A stretch of 64,000 bases of DNA from Thermasporomyces sp036564245. GTDB lineage: Bacteria > Actinomycetota > Actinomycetes > Propionibacteriales > Actinopolymorphaceae. A model generated the notes under the pieces. It was given only the letters and a program-made list of their open reading frames with translations, did not search any database and had not been told where the DNA came from. Both the position numbers and the translations under genes were made by a program. The stretch spans positions 1-64,000 of the forward strand of contig DATCKU010000086.1 of the NCBI GenBank assembly GCA_036564245.1, given 5' to 3'. Positions 35,663 to 44,880 of this stretch are shown piece by piece. Each line of letters opens with the position of its first letter. The first letter of the stretch is position 1.

Positions 35663-38600
35663 GTGAAACGGGCAGAGCTTGCGAACCAACCGCCGACGAT
35701 GCAGGACGTCCTGCTGGCCCTGGCAGAGTACTGGACGGCGCGTGGCGCCATGGTCGTGCAGCCGTTCAACACCGAGGTGGGAGCGGGTACGTACAACCCG
35801 GCCACGATCCTGCGGGTCCTCGGTCCGGAGCCGTGGCGGGTGGGATACGTGGAGCCCAGCGTGCGACCCGACGACGCCCGCTACGGCGAGAACCCCAACC
35901 GGCTGCAGACCCACACGCAGTTCCAGGTGATCCTCAAACCTGACCCGGGCGATCCGCAGGAGGTCTACCTCGACAGCCTGGCAGCGTTCGGCGTGGACCT
36001 GCATGCCCACGATGTGCGGTTTGTGGAGGACAACTGGGCGTCACCAGCGCTCGGCGCCTGGGGTCTCGGCTGGGAGGTGTGGCTCGACGGCCTGGAGATC
36101 ACCCAGTTCACGTACTTCCAGCAGGCCGGCGGCAAGAGCCTCGATCCGGTGAGCGTCGAGATCACATACGGGATCGAGCGGATCATGATGGCGCTGCAGA
36201 AGGTCACGCACTTCAAGGACATCCTGTACGCGCCGGGCATAACGTACGGCGAGGCGTTCGGCCAGGCCGAGTACGAGATGAGCCGCTACTACCTCGACGA
36301 CGCCGACGTCGACACCAACTGGCAGCTGTTCGAGGCGTACGAGAGGGAAGCGAAGCGCTGCATCGCCGAGCGGCTGCCCGTGCCCGCCCACACGTACGTC
36401 CTGAAGTGCTCGCACACCTTCAACGTCCTCGACTCCCGCGGCGCGATCAGCACGACCCAGCGCGCGAACGCCTTCGCGCGGATGCGATCCCTCGCGCGGC
36501 AGGTCTCGGACCTCTGGGCCGAGCGTCGGGAGGAGCTGGGCTACCCGCTCGGGCGTTCGCAGGTTCCGGCTCTCGCCCCGAAACCGACGTCGTTCCCCGA
36601 GATCACGCAACCGAGCACGCTGCTGTTCGAGATCGGGACGGAGGAGCTGCCGCACGCCGAGGTGACGCGGACCATCGAGGCCGTCCGTGAGTCGCTTGCG
36701 GCGAAGCTCGCGGAGACGCGGCTGGGGCACGGCGAGATCCGTACGTACGGCACGCCGCGGCGGATCATCGCGATCGTCGAGGAGGTCCAGCCGCGGGAGC
36801 CCGACGCCGAGCGCACGGTCCGCGGGCCGCGGGTGAGCGTCGCCTACGACGCCGACGGTCAGCCGACGAAGGCGGCACAGGGGTTCGCGCGTGGCCAGGG
36901 TGTCGACGTCGCGGACCTGCAGCGGGTCACCCAAGGCGACGTGGAGTACGTCGCGGTGGTGAAGACCGACCCCGGTCGGCCGGCGGCCGAGGTGTTGAGC
37001 GGCGTGCTGGCAGCGGTCGTGGGTGACCTGCGCTCCGAGCAGAACATGCGCTGGAACGACCCGACCCTTTCGTTCAGCCGGCCGATTCGCTGGCTGCTCG
37101 CGCTGCTCGGTGACGAGACCGTGCCGGTCGCGGTGTCGTCGCTCGCCTCCGGTCGTACGACGCGCGTGCATCGGACGGCCGAGCAACCGGTGGTCGAGGT
37201 ACCGAGCGCAGACGGGTATCTGGACTTCCTTCGTACGCACGACATCATCGCCGATCCGGCCGAACGCCGCGCCGCCATCCTCGCGGCCGCCACCGAGCTC
37301 GCGGCCGAGGTGGGCGGGCACATCGATCTCGAGGCCGACGCGGCCTTGCTGGACGAGATCACGAACCTCATCGAGCAGCCGGTCGCGATCCGTGGATCGT
37401 TCGAGGAGCGCTACCTGGAGCTGCCGAGCGAGGTGCTGAGCACCGTGATGCGCAAGCACCAGCGCTACCTGCCGGTGCGCGCTGCTGACGGATCACTCAT
37501 GCCGGCATTCGTGGCGGTCGCCAACGGCGCCTGCGATGCCGACGTCGTGCGGGCGGGATACGAGGCGGTGCTGCGCGCGCGGTACGAGGACGCGGCGTTC
37601 TTCTGGCGGGCCGACCTCGAGGTGCGTCCCGAGGACCACAAGAAGGGCCTGACCAAGCTCGCGTTCGAAAAGCAGCTGGGCTCGATGGCCGACCGTGCCG
37701 AGCGCATCAGGCGACTCGCGTCGGCGCTGCCGCAGTCCGTCGTCGAGCTGTCGGAGGAGCAGACCGCGACACTCACGCGGGCGGCGCAGCTTGCGAAGTT
37801 CGACCTCGCCACGCAGATGGTCATCGAGCTGACGTCTCTCGCTGGTGTGATGGCGCGGGAGTACGCCCGTCGCGCCGGTGAGACCGAAGCGGTCGCTCAG
37901 GCGCTCTACGAGATGGAGCTGCCGCGTACGGCTGGTGGTGCTCTGCCGGAGACGCTGCCTGGTGTGTTCCTGGCGCTTGCGGACCGGTTCGACCTGTTGG
38001 CCGGGCTGTTCGCGGTGGGGGCTGAACCCACGGGAAGTTCGGACCCGTTCGGGTTGCGCCGGGCCGCTCTCGGCGTCGTGCGGATCCTGCGGGCGCGGCC
38101 AGAGCTTGTGAAGCTCGGGCTGGACGACGCGCTCGATGCGGCGTTGGCCTTGATCGACGAGCACGGTGTGAAGCGGTCGGCCGGGCTGCGGGACGAGATT
38201 CGCGAGTTCATCGTCCGCCGGTACGAGCAGCTGCTGCTCGACGAAGGCCATGACTATCGGCACGTCCAGGCGGTCCTGCCGCTGGCGAACCGGCCGTACG
38301 TCGCCGAGCAGACCTTGCGGGAGCTTGGCCGCCGGACTGGGGTCGCCGAGGGCGCTGCCGCCGATCCGGCGTTCGCCGAGCTGGTCACTGCGCTACAGCG
38401 GGTCCGCAGGATCGTGCCGGAGGGAACGGCGGCGGAGTACGACCCCAAGGTGCTCGTGGAGCCCGAGGAGCTCAACCTGCACCAGGAGTACGTGAAGGTG
38501 CGGGAGGCGCTGAGCCCCGACTACGAGCTGGCCGAGTTCGCTGACGCCGCGCACGCGTTGGTCGTCCCGATCAACACGTTCTTCGACGCCGTACTCGTCA

Positions 38601-38695
38601 TGGCCGAGGACACCAACCTCCGTGCCGCCCGGCTCGGCCTGCTCGCCTCGATCCGCGACCTGGCCGACCGCGTCCTCGACTGGTCCGCCCTGTAA
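35663..38695 (+). CDS. glyQS: Glycyl-tRNA synthetase, fused alpha and beta chains
   Basis: 1010 residues. Residues 1 to about 296 are the alpha chain: MQDVLLALAEYWTARGAM at the start, NPNRLQTHTQFQVILKP and EITYGIERIMMALQ. A 15-residue linker leads into the beta chain, which starts STLLFEIGTEELPHAEV near 315 and runs through KHQRYLPVRAADGSL and the C-terminal anticodon-binding region. The bacterial alpha2-beta2 enzyme is normally two proteins; a natural fusion is known in chlamydiae and some other bacteria. Most actinomycetes instead use the unrelated single-chain alpha2 enzyme. GTG 35663 is 7 bases after TAGGGT (35650-35655). I looked for a T-box in the 122-base upstream gap and saw none. Confidence 0.93.
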   Translation: MKRAELANQPPTMQDVLLALAEYWTARGAMVVQPFNTEVGAGTYNPATILRVLGPEPWRVGYVEPSVRPDDARYGENPNRLQTHTQFQVILKPDPGDPQEVYLDSLAAFGVDLHAHDVRFVEDNWASPALGAWGLGWEVWLDGLEITQFTYFQQAGGKSLDPVSVEITYGIERIMMALQKVTHFKDILYAPGITYGEAFGQAEYEMSRYYLDDADVDTNWQLFEAYEREAKRCIAERLPVPAHTYVLKCSHTFNVLDSRGAISTTQRANAFARMRSLARQVSDLWAERREELGYPLGRSQVPALAPKPTSFPEITQPSTLLFEIGTEELPHAEVTRTIEAVRESLAAKLAETRLGHGEIRTYGTPRRIIAIVEEVQPREPDAERTVRGPRVSVAYDADGQPTKAAQGFARGQGVDVADLQRVTQGDVEYVAVVKTDPGRPAAEVLSGVLAAVVGDLRSEQNMRWNDPTLSFSRPIRWLLALLGDETVPVAVSSLASGRTTRVHRTAEQPVVEVPSADGYLDFLRTHDIIADPAERRAAILAAATELAAEVGGHIDLEADAALLDEITNLIEQPVAIRGSFEERYLELPSEVLSTVMRKHQRYLPVRAADGSLMPAFVAVANGACDADVVRAGYEAVLRARYEDAAFFWRADLEVRPEDHKKGLTKLAFEKQLGSMADRAERIRRLASALPQSVVELSEEQTATLTRAAQLAKFDLATQMVIELTSLAGVMAREYARRAGETEAVAQALYEMELPRTAGGALPETLPGVFLALADRFDLLAGLFAVGAEPTGSSDPFGLRRAALGVVRILRARPELVKLGLDDALDAALALIDEHGVKRSAGLRDEIREFIVRRYEQLLLDEGHDYRHVQAVLPLANRPYVAEQTLRELGRRTGVAEGAAADPAFAELVTALQRVRRIVPEGTAAEYDPKVLVEPEELNLHQEYVKVREALSPDYELAEFADAAHALVVPINTFFDAVLVMAEDTNLRAARLGLLASIRDLADRVLDWSAL

Positions 38696-38743
38696 ATGAC
38701 CAGGCGAGGGTGGCGTGCACCCGCCAAGGTAGGAGTCGGCACC
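38695..38743 (+). repeat. Dispersed 49-nt 3'-end element, copy 5
   Basis: Starts on the last base of the glyQS stop codon with AATGACCAGGCG and ends TCGGCACC at base 49. TGGCG and CGCCA pair inside. CTGGTG follows, as after the 4 kb copy. Confidence 0.85.
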
Positions 38744-38793
38744 TGGTGAGGGTGCCCCTCGCTCCGTGAGGCAAGGCCGGTGCTCCGTCGTGA

Positions 38794-40098
38794 GTGTATG
38801 CGTCGGTGCGCGCCGAGCTGCTGATCGTCGACTTCTCTCGTGGACGGGTGCTGGTCGACGACTCGAATACCCCGCGGCTTTTGTACCTCGACTTTCCCGG
38901 TCCGTACCCGCCGACGGACTACGCCCTCACCGATGCGGTACGGCGGGCGTGGGGTCTAAAGACGTCGATCGTCCGGCCGCTCTGGTACACCCGCCTCGTG
39001 TTGGAGTGCCGTCGGCAGGTCGAAGCGCCGCGAGGTCTGCGGTGGGCCGACGCCGCCGACCTCCCGGTCGGCGAGCAGGGAGACGTCGGACGACGTGTGC
39101 TTGACGAGGCGATGCATCCACCGGCCGGGCGACCGGAGTGGTATGCCCCCGGTTGGCTCGGCCGGGTCACGAGTGGATCGAGGAGCAGCTCGCGGCCACG
39201 GGGATCGAGCGGATCGGCGACCCACGCAGATCAAGCACTGGAGCCAGTCGGCGGTGCTGAAAGTCCCAACCAGCCAAGGCGATGTGTACTTCAAGACCGT
39301 GATACCGGAGTTCGCCGGCGAGCCCGCACGTCTTGCCGCACTGGCGTCGCGATTTCCCGACCGCATCCCGCAGGTCGTCGCATCCGACGAGGCGCAGGGC
39401 CGTTGGATCACGCGAGACTTCGGTGGTGGGTCCGGCTGGGACTTGGTTGGCGAGCGGGATGGCTGTCTCACGGCATTCGCAGGCCTTCAAATCGGCTTCG
39501 TCGACCATCTCGACGAGCTCGAGGCAGCCGGTTTTCCTGTGCGTACGTACGACGACATCGCCACCGACATCGACCAGGTGGTGACCCGGGACGACCTCTG
39601 GCACGACCCCTCGCTTCCACGAGCGTTGTCCGACGACGAGCGACAGCGATTCCTCCGACTAGGCCCGGTGCTGGCCGATCGCTGCGCCAGCCTTGCCGAC
39701 GGGTCATTTCCGTTGACGGTGAGCCATGGCGATCTGGAGCTGCTCAACGTCGTACGAGCGGCGAACGGCTGGGTCCTCCACGACTGGACCTGCGCTGCGA
39801 TTTCTCACCCGTTCATCGACCTTGCCTGCTGGGTCAGCGACTGCGACGAGACCGAGGCCGCCGGTGCGATGGCGGCATACCTTGACGCCTGGCAGCCCTT
39901 TGGGAGCGCGGCAGAGCTACAGCGCCGGTGGATGCTGGCGAAACCCGTCGGCGGGATGTGTGAGCTGCTGAGTTCGCCAACCTTCTGGATGCGATCGAAC
40001 GAGACCAGTGGTTCTCGTTCACGCCGATGCTCTTCGGATGGGCGCGCCGGCTGATCCGCTGCTTCGAGCCAAAGGCCGATACCCGAGCCGGTTGGTGA
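38794..40098 (+). pseudogene. APH-family kinase with N-terminal extra domain, three frameshifts
   Basis: From GTG 38794 about 125 residues (VRAELLIVDFSRGRVLVDDS, then TRLVLECRRQ) form an N-terminal domain I cannot name with certainty; it is perhaps Nudix-like without a Nudix box. A shift near 39170 leads to WIEEQLAATGIERIGDPR, a second near 39225 to QIKHWSQSAVLKV, and then a full kinase follows with the catalytic SHGDLELLNV and HDWTCAAISHPFIDLACW. A third shift near 39969 gives EFANLLDAIERDQWF and the true stop at 40096-40098. Each is repaired by one or two bases, so the decay is recent or the bases were miscalled. Confidence 0.7.
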
Positions 40099-40130
40099 CC
40101 GCGCACGAGGTCAGGCCGAAAAGACAACCG

Positions 40131-40610
40131 TCAGAGCGGGTACGGGCCGAGCCGACCCCACGCGATCACGAGTGCGCCGACCACGGCGAGCAGGAACACC
40201 GGGAACGATGGTCCGACGCGGGTGGGGGTGAAGCGCACGATCCCGGTCACGCCGGGTTGCTGGAGGATGTCGCGGATCTGATCCTGGAGGGTGGGTCGGC
40301 GCAGGTACCCCCGGATGCGGACGATCGTCGCACCAACCGCGAGGACGAGAGCGGCCACCGGCGTAGCCAGGGTTGCCGTGTCAAGCACTCCGGGCAGGAT
40401 CAGCGCGACGCCGCATATCGCAGTGACCGCACCGGCCAGCCGTTCCCACCTGCTCGGACCGCGAGGCAACGGTCTGCCGGTGCGGTAGGTGTAGCGCAGC
40501 TGGGTAGCCCGCCTCGGATAGGTGGCCGCGGCCAATCCGATGACGACAGCGCCGAGCCCGATCCAGATCTGGAGTACCCAGAGGAGTGCGTTCGCCCAGT
40601 CGGTATCCAT
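40131..40610 (-). CDS. Small integral membrane protein, unknown function
   Basis: 159 residues with three or four hydrophobic segments (LLWVLQIWIGLGAVVIGLAA, then AGAVTAICGVALILPGVLD, TPVAALVLAVGA and VFLLAVVGALVIAWG). A basic loop, YPRRATQLRYTYRTGRPLPR, lies between the first two. No family is recognised. It sits 12 bases downstream of the propeller gene on the same strand and is probably co-transcribed. Confidence 0.65.
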   Translation of the reverse strand: MDTDWANALLWVLQIWIGLGAVVIGLAAATYPRRATQLRYTYRTGRPLPRGPSRWERLAGAVTAICGVALILPGVLDTATLATPVAALVLAVGATIVRIRGYLRRPTLQDQIRDILQQPGVTGIVRFTPTRVGPSFPVFLLAVVGALVIAWGRLGPYPL

Positions 40611-40622
40611 GCGCTCGGCGCC

Positions 40623-41525
40623 TTACGGACGCACGAGCACGCAACGCACCGGCGGCAAGCCTTCGGCAAGGACGTCCCAGGTACGACCGGCGTCACTGCT
40701 CAGGTAGACCGATCCGTCAGGCGTACCCACGACAGCATGCTGCCCGGCTCCCGACAGGCAAGCCGGATCGAGGTTCCCGTCCAGCTCAGGCGCCCCTTCA
40801 CCGCACCGCTCGAAGCGCACACCTTCGAGCGAGCCGCGGTAGAGCGCGGCCCGACGAGCGTCCGGACCCTCCGAGGCGCAGACCAGCACGGTGTCATCGC
40901 AAACCGCGACGGCACTGCAGTACGGACCGTCGAGACCGAGCGCCCGGTGGTTCCACTTCTTCACGTGGTCCCAGCTCGTCGACAGGCCGCGCTCGGTGGC
41001 GGCGAGAAGCGGGTCGTCGGCACCCGGCAGCACGATCGCCTGCTGCACGCTCTCGGTGAGCTCTGCCATCGGTTGCCAGGTGGCGCAGTCGTCGGTCGAC
41101 CGCATGATGCCGCCGACGTAGACGCTCACGAAGATCGTGCCGTCGTGGTCGATGCCGATGGACCGCACCGACGGCGGGTCGCCTGTCGGCGTGTGCCACT
41201 TCGTACGGCCCTCGATCAGCTCGAACGACTCGACCGGCTCGAGCCGGTGGCTGCGCCACCGATACAGGTGGGCACCGGCTGTCCCGATCAGAACGCCGGC
41301 AGGACTCGGGTAGATGCAGGTCACGGTCGCGTTGCGGACCCGGATCACATGTCGCCAGATCCCCGCGACGCCGGCCTTGTAGACCTCGGAGTCACCGACG
41401 ACAGCCCAGACGGTGGAGCCGTCGTCGACGAGACTCCGTAGCCGGCGACCTGGCAGGTCGAGGCGCTCAGTTGGTCTGAGCACGTAGAGGCCGTCATCCG
41501 TACCCACGTAGACCCCAGCGGGCAT
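40623..41525 (-). CDS. BNR/sialidase-like beta-propeller protein
   Basis: 300 residues from ATG 41525 with GGGAG upstream. Repeated blade motifs are visible: MPAGVYVGTDDGLYVLRP, then IFVSVYVGGIMRSTDDCATW and DGSVYLSSDAGRTWDVLAEG, where STDDCATW and SSDAGRTW are Asp-box (BNR) loops. There is no signal peptide. Such propellers bind sugars or proteins; no sialidase catalytic residues are apparent. Confidence 0.75.
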   Translation of the reverse strand: MPAGVYVGTDDGLYVLRPTERLDLPGRRLRSLVDDGSTVWAVVGDSEVYKAGVAGIWRHVIRVRNATVTCIYPSPAGVLIGTAGAHLYRWRSHRLEPVESFELIEGRTKWHTPTGDPPSVRSIGIDHDGTIFVSVYVGGIMRSTDDCATWQPMAELTESVQQAIVLPGADDPLLAATERGLSTSWDHVKKWNHRALGLDGPYCSAVAVCDDTVLVCASEGPDARRAALYRGSLEGVRFERCGEGAPELDGNLDPACLSGAGQHAVVGTPDGSVYLSSDAGRTWDVLAEGLPPVRCVLVRP

Positions 41526-41729
41526 CACCACTCCCTTCGCCCTTGGCGATTCTTCCGCGGAAGAGCGCCAAGTGGAAACCCCCCGGCATGTGAGCCGGCC
41601 TCGCCTGCGGTGAAGATGATTCACTGCATCCGCCCGGCGAGGCAACTCGAGGGATAGCCTGCTGCGTCCTGTGGCGCATCGGAGCATTGGAGTCGACTCC
41701 CCAACGAACGGGGTGGATGGAGTGTGATC

Positions 41730-43118
41730 ATGAGTTCTGACCTGCTCTCGCGCCGCGCCCTGCTCCACGCTGGCCTGCGTACTGGCGGGCTGCTCGGTGC
41801 CCTGGGTGTGCTCGCCGGATGCGCCGGGAACCGTGATCGTGGGGGTGACGTTGGGGGTGGGGAGGCCCCGTTGCGGGAGGGTGAGATGCGACTTGTCGCA
41901 GCCAAGGACGTCGATCACGTCGCACCGTCGCCTGGGACGGAGACGGCGCCGACGGTCGAGGGCATGATCGCGTTCGGTCAGGCGCTGGCCGAGGCGTCGA
42001 GTGATCCGATGACCAACGTCGTCGTGTCACCGGCGAGCATCGCGTACGCCTTCGGCATGGTGCGGGCGGGGGCGGCCGGCGAGACCGCACGGCAGATCGA
42101 CCAGGCGTTGCGGTTCCCGTCTGAGGGCCTCCACGAGGCGTTGAACGCCATCACCAGCCAGGTGGTGACGACACGCAAGGCGCCGCCGCGCACGTCGGGC
42201 GAGAAGCGTGAGCCGGGGGAGAAGCCCGAGCCGCCCATCGTGGCCATGGCGAACGGCCTTTTCGCTCACCACGAGGACTTCGAGGTCCTGCCGGAGTTCC
42301 TGCGTACGGTCAAGCAGTACTACGACGCCGGCGTGCAGGTGCTCGACATGCGTACGCCAGCCGCGGTGGATGCGATCAACACATGGGTGCGTACCCAGAC
42401 GGCTGACCGGATCCGCAAGCTCTTCGAGTCGCTCGATCCTGACACGAAGTTGGTCTTGGCGAACGCCGTCTACCTGAAGGCGGCGTGGGCGGCGTCGTTC
42501 GACGCGAACCAGACGCGGGAGGAGCAGTTCACGCGGGCGGACGGAAGTACGGTGCGCGCGCCGATGATGCGGCGGATGGCATCGCTGCCTCATGCGGTGC
42601 TCGATGCGTGGCAGGCGGTGGAGATTCCGTACGCCGGTAACGATTTCGCGATGTGGCTCGTGGTGCCGTCGCAGTCTCCGGCGGCCGGTCAAACGGCGGC
42701 AGCGGCCACGAGCCTCTTGGACCCGAACGTGGTCCGTGCTCTCGGTCAGGTGATGCGACCCGGTCGGGTCAATCTCGTGATGCCGCGGTGGGACTTCGCG
42801 ACGACCATCGCACTCGATCGGGTGCTGCCAGATCTCGGTATGACGGTGCCGTTCACGAATGGAGCCGAGTTCCCTGGTATCTCGCGTACCAAGCTCAAGA
42901 TCGGAAAGGCTGTCCACAAGGCCAACATCACGGTCGACGAGTGGGGTACAGAGGCCGCGGCGGCGACGGGGATCACGATGATGCCCGTCTCCGCCCCAGT
43001 GGCGCCGCCGGTGGAGATCCGTGCCGACCGGCCGTTCGCGTTCGCAGTGGTCCACAAGCCCACCCAGACACCGCTGTTCATCGGGCAGGTCGCCGACCCC
43101 ACCGCCTCCGCCCAATGA
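41730..43118 (+). CDS. Serpin (serine protease inhibitor), Tat lipoprotein
   Basis: 462 residues from ATG 41730, with GGATGGAG 7 bases upstream. The N-terminus has SRRALL and a lipobox LAGC, so it is probably exported by Tat and lipid-anchored. The serpin fold is clear: NVVVSPASIAYAFGMVRAGA, VLANAVYLKAAW, and KANITVDEWGTEAAAAT. The reactive loop hinge (E404, then GTEAAAAT) is of the inhibitory type. Counting from P17, P1 is Val420 and P1' Ser421 (codons 42987-42992), which predicts inhibition of elastase- or subtilisin-like proteases. Bacterial serpins are uncommon. A Pro/Lys-rich insert (APPRTSGEKREPGEKPEPP) follows helix D. Confidence 0.9.
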   Translation: MSSDLLSRRALLHAGLRTGGLLGALGVLAGCAGNRDRGGDVGGGEAPLREGEMRLVAAKDVDHVAPSPGTETAPTVEGMIAFGQALAEASSDPMTNVVVSPASIAYAFGMVRAGAAGETARQIDQALRFPSEGLHEALNAITSQVVTTRKAPPRTSGEKREPGEKPEPPIVAMANGLFAHHEDFEVLPEFLRTVKQYYDAGVQVLDMRTPAAVDAINTWVRTQTADRIRKLFESLDPDTKLVLANAVYLKAAWAASFDANQTREEQFTRADGSTVRAPMMRRMASLPHAVLDAWQAVEIPYAGNDFAMWLVVPSQSPAAGQTAAAATSLLDPNVVRALGQVMRPGRVNLVMPRWDFATTIALDRVLPDLGMTVPFTNGAEFPGISRTKLKIGKAVHKANITVDEWGTEAAAATGITMMPVSAPVAPPVEIRADRPFAFAVVHKPTQTPLFIGQVADPTASAQ

Positions 43119-43127
43119 CGCCCTCAA

Positions 43128-43176
43128 AATGACCACGCGTGGCGACTGTGCGCTCGCCACAGCAGGGGCCGGCACC
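43128..43176 (+). repeat. Dispersed 49-nt 3'-end element, copy 6
   Basis: Begins 10 bases after the serpin stop with AATGACCACGCG and ends CCGGCACC at base 49. GTGGCGA and TCGCCAC form a perfect 7-bp stem inside, a different pair from the other copies but at a similar place. Confidence 0.85.
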
Positions 43177-43315
43177 CAGCGGGGGTACCGCTTGCCCGCT
43201 GAGGCCCTCTGAGGTGTGAGGCGGCAGGTCGTCCCGCTGGTGGCGGCCTGCCTGCGCCCGCTCGTCCGGAGCCGGTCGACCGCATGGCGAGAGCTGGCCC
43301 TCAGGTCGTACGCAA

Positions 43316-43367
43316 GACGGCAAGGGTGGATTCGTACGCATCATGGAGCCACACCACCCTTGCCGTC
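43316..43367. repeat. Perfect 14-bp inverted repeat before the serine hydrolase
   Basis: GACGGCAAGGGTGG (43316-43329) and its exact complement (43354-43367) flank a 24-base loop. The right arm ends 19 bases before the ATG at 43387, so if transcribed from upstream it would form a hairpin next to the ribosome binding site. Confidence 0.8.
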
Positions 43368-43386
43368 ACAACCTGCGAAGACGCCT

Positions 43387-44823
43387 ATGAGCCGACACGA
43401 CCTGCCTACCAGCCCACCATCCGTCCAGGGCGTCGACGCCCACGGCATCCACGCCTTCCTCGACACGCTCGAGGCCGCCCCGGACATCGAGCCGCACAGC
43501 CTGATGATCCTTCGGCACGGCCACGTCGTCGCGGCCGGCTGGTGGCATCCTTACACTCCCGACCGGTTGCAGCTGCTCTACTCGCTCAGCAAGAGCTTCA
43601 CCTCCACGGCGGCAGGATTCGCCGTCGGGGAAGGCCTCGTGCGGCTCGACGATCCGGTGATCTCGTACTTTCCGGAGTTCGAGGCCGACATCACCGACCC
43701 GCGCAGCCGTTCCATGCTCGTGCGGCACGTGGCATCCATGGCGAGCGGCCACGAGGAAGAGACGTTGCACCGGGCGATGGCCATCGACCCCAACGAGCTC
43801 GTGCGAGGATTCCTCCTCCTGCCACCGGACCGCGATCCCGGCACTGTCTTCGCGTACAACCAGCCCGCGACGTACACACTCGGCACGATCGTGCAGAAGG
43901 TGACCGGCCAGACGCTCACCGACTACCTTCGGCCGCGGCTGTTCGATCCGCTGGGCATCAAAGAGGTGGCCTGGCAGCAGCACCCGCCGGGTCGTGACAT
44001 GGGTTTCTCAGGCTTGCACGCCACCACCGACGCGATTGCGCGGCTCGGCCAGCTCTACCTCCAGGACGGCGTGTGGGAGGGCAAGCGCCTGCTGCCGGCC
44101 GGTTGGGTCGCGGAGGCTACGCGCCCGCACATCTCGAACGCCGCCCAGAACGAGAATCCGGACTGGCAGCAGGGATACGGGTTCCAGTTCTGGGTGGCGC
44201 GGCACGGGTATCGGGGTGACGGGGCGTACGGGCAGTTCTGCGTCGTCCTTCCCGAACACGACGCGGTGGTCGCGATGACGTCGGCGACTGTCGCCATGCA
44301 GGCCGTGCTGAACGCGATGTGGGAGCACCTGCTCCCGGCGTTCGGCGACGCGCCCCTCACCGGGCGGGAGAAGGTCGAGGCGGCGTTGGCGGAGCGGCTG
44401 GCCTCGCTCGAGCTTCCTCCGGCGCCCGGCAAGCCGACCCCGCCGACCGATCCGGAGATCTGGCACGGCCTGGAGTTCGCTCCAGAGGGCGGCGCTTGCG
44501 CCGAGCAGCCAGGGCTCACCACGGTCACGGTTGGACACACCGATGGCGAGTGGTCCGTGTCCCTGATCGAGGGCTCGGACCGACTCGATCTGCGGTTGGG
44601 CAGGGGAGAGGCGTGGACGGTCGATCCCACGGCGTCGGTTCCAACGGCTGTGACTGGTGGGTGGATCGATCCGGAGACGTTGGCGGTCGAGGTGGTGTTC
44701 CTCGAAACGCCGCACCGGTTCGTCGTACGGTGCTCTCGCGCCGGCCGTACGTTCCGTGCGCACTGGAAGACGATTCCCCTGCGGTCGGCGTCCCTGTGCT
44801 CCTTGCGCGCGCCCCGGGCTTAG
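43387..44823 (+). CDS. Serine hydrolase, class C beta-lactamase family
   Basis: 478 residues from ATG 43387. The beta-lactamase/DD-peptidase fold shows SxxK in YSLSKSFTS (nucleophile Ser), the tyrosine motif in FAYNQPATY and a GDGAYGQF strand in place of KTG. A C-terminal domain of about 120 residues has no clear relatives I can name. There is no signal peptide, so it is more likely an esterase or amidase than a secreted beta-lactamase. The start is weakly supported by a ribosome site, but the upstream frame is not protein-like. Confidence 0.8.
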   Translation: MSRHDLPTSPPSVQGVDAHGIHAFLDTLEAAPDIEPHSLMILRHGHVVAAGWWHPYTPDRLQLLYSLSKSFTSTAAGFAVGEGLVRLDDPVISYFPEFEADITDPRSRSMLVRHVASMASGHEEETLHRAMAIDPNELVRGFLLLPPDRDPGTVFAYNQPATYTLGTIVQKVTGQTLTDYLRPRLFDPLGIKEVAWQQHPPGRDMGFSGLHATTDAIARLGQLYLQDGVWEGKRLLPAGWVAEATRPHISNAAQNENPDWQQGYGFQFWVARHGYRGDGAYGQFCVVLPEHDAVVAMTSATVAMQAVLNAMWEHLLPAFGDAPLTGREKVEAALAERLASLELPPAPGKPTPPTDPEIWHGLEFAPEGGACAEQPGLTTVTVGHTDGEWSVSLIEGSDRLDLRLGRGEAWTVDPTASVPTAVTGGWIDPETLAVEVVFLETPHRFVVRCSRAGRTFRAHWKTIPLRSASLCSLRAPRA

Positions 44824-44880
44824 GCGCGCGGGAGAACTTTGCCCGGGTGCGTCCGTTAGCCCACGTGGCGTCGCCGGGGC

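Noticed and set aside
36041..37459. 472-codon frame opposite glyQS
   Set aside because: Shadow of the synthetase gene; composition is not protein-like.
38794..39160. Nudix hydrolase call for the N-terminal part of the kinase fusion
   Set aside because: The Nudix box (GX5EX7REUXEEXGU) is absent, so I left the domain unnamed.
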